Source: Sphingobium sp. HWE2-09 (GTDB lineage: Bacteria; Pseudomonadota; Alphaproteobacteria; Sphingomonadales; Sphingomonadaceae). From it: a DNA stretch of 64,000 nucleotides. Under the pieces are notes generated by a model, which was not told the origin of the DNA, searched no databases, and was given only the letters and a program-made list of their open reading frames with translations. The DNA is taken from positions 3,006,501 through 3,070,500 of the forward strand of contig NZ_JAYKZX010000003.1 in NCBI RefSeq assembly GCF_035989265.1, written 5' to 3'. Shown in pieces: positions 63,574 to 64,000 of this stretch. The position numbers and the translations under genes were made by a program. How positions within the stretch are numbered: the stretch's first letter is position 1; every line of letters starts with the position of its first letter.

Positions 63574-64000
63574 CTATGCCTTAGTGATCGGCGCCAAGGC
63601 CTGCGCCAGCGTCGCGCTGGAATAGGGCTTTTTGAGCAAGGTCACATCCTTGAACCGGACCGGCAGTTCCAGCCCGTCGCCATAGCCGGTGGCGAAGATG
63701 AACGGCACGCCGCGTTCGGCCAGCAGGTCTGCGATGGGCAGACTCGTCTCAGGCCCCAGATTGAAGTCCAGCACAGCCAGATCGACCGGCGCGATCGCGA
63801 TCGCTTCGCGCGCACGGCCGATGCTGGCGGCGGTCATCACGTCCGCGCCCAGATCGCGCAATGCGTCCTCGCCATCCATGGCGATGATCATATTATCCTC
63901 CACCAGCAGGATATTGCGCCCCTTGAGCAGGCCCGGTTCGACCGGCACTGCGACCTTGGCACGATCGGCCCCGGTCACGTCCGGCAGCACGGATACGACA
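63574..64000 (-). CDS. Receiver-domain protein, 5' end outside the window
   Basis: At least 142 residues, open to the window edge. A receiver domain fills it: ILLVEDNMIIAMDGE, phosphoacceptor Asp in DLAVLDFNLGPE, Thr in FIFATGYGD and Lys in VTLLKKPYS. The frame continues without a stop before position 64000 (VVSVLPDVTGAD), and this linker resembles the join after an HWE/HisKA_2 kinase ATPase domain, so this is probably the C-terminal receiver of a hybrid kinase rather than a stand-alone regulator. An internal GTG at 63990 is the only alternative start in view. Confidence 0.8.
   Translation of the reverse strand, partial: VVSVLPDVTGADRAKVAVPVEPGLLKGRNILLVEDNMIIAMDGEDALRDLGADVMTAASIGRAREAIAIAPVDLAVLDFNLGPETSLPIADLLAERGVPFIFATGYGDGLELPVRFKDVTLLKKPYSSATLAQALAPITKA

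Noticed and set aside
63473..63625. 50-codon plus-strand frame starting MADRLARTARATIGE
   Set aside because: Weak ribosome site, overlaps the end of the receiver gene in antisense, and the last third is just its complement.

Overview
The window is a stretch of chromosome from an alphaproteobacterium of the order Sphingomonadales, most likely Sphingobium, Sphingomonas or a close relative. The evidence is high GC content, an aa3-type cytochrome oxidase cluster in the order ctaC-ctaD-ctaB-small ORF-ctaG-ctaE, CckA next to RecA, SOS boxes of the alphaproteobacterial GTTC-N7-GTTC type, a Glu-containing subclass B3 metallo-beta-lactamase beside an AmpR-like regulator, and many GC-rich palindromic repeats between genes. 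Most of the window is core genome. The only intact mobile element is an IS30-family insertion sequence near 55.2-56.2 kb. No CRISPR array, prophage or rRNA operon was seen.

Layout. 0-4.5 kb: Mg2+ transporter MgtE, a cyclophilin, two overlapping lipoprotein genes and a small outer-membrane barrel. 4.5-8.5 kb: a uracil-DNA-binding UdgX/DUF4130 fusion, a hemerythrin, a small membrane protein and a radical SAM protein of the DNA-repair-associated type, with an SOS box directly in front of the radical SAM gene. 8.5-15 kb: class II aldolase-like protein, ribosomal protein S21, an FKBP, an AI-2E-family permease and the run pyrE-pdxJ-acpS-lepB. 15-21.4 kb: cytochrome c oxidase structural and assembly genes, ending with SURF1. 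21.4-28 kb: threonine synthase, a methyltransferase, an I78-type inhibitor lipoprotein, ribonuclease D and AspRS. 28-30.7 kb: polyphosphate kinase 2, then a soluble CBS-like/chemoreceptor hybrid preceded by a Pho-box-like sequence, then a 61-residue protein. 30.8-32.7 kb: metallo-beta-lactamase and divergent AmpR-like regulator. 33-38 kb: GreB flanked by two repeat elements, a soluble lytic transglycosylase, DapA, SmpB and a DUF2062 protein. 38-43.3 kb: CckA, a single-domain response regulator, RecA with an SOS box, and a transglutaminase-like protein. 43.4-48.5 kb: glpD-glpK, tRNA-Glu and RecJ. 48.6-55 kb: TamA-TamB. 55-61.3 kb: the IS30 element, ClpS, a phasin, PHA synthase and an AlaC-like aminotransferase. 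61.4-64 kb: a DUF2721 membrane protein, an orphan 2Fe-2S protein, a LigB-type dioxygenase and a receiver domain cut by the window edge.

Several regulatory signals can be read directly: two GTTC-N7-GTTC sequences (recA and the radical SAM gene), a Pho-box-like direct repeat before the CBS/chemoreceptor gene, and a perfect 20-bp inverted repeat around the phasin promoter that is a candidate PhaR operator. The strongest candidates for under-described biology are the SOS-linked UdgX/radical SAM locus, the phosphate-linked CBS-MCP hybrid next to PPK2, and the B3-type lactamase with Glu in its metal site. Repeats also stand out: a REP-like palindrome split by the IS30 element, MITE-like elements around greB, and a 70-bp element found at two distant places.
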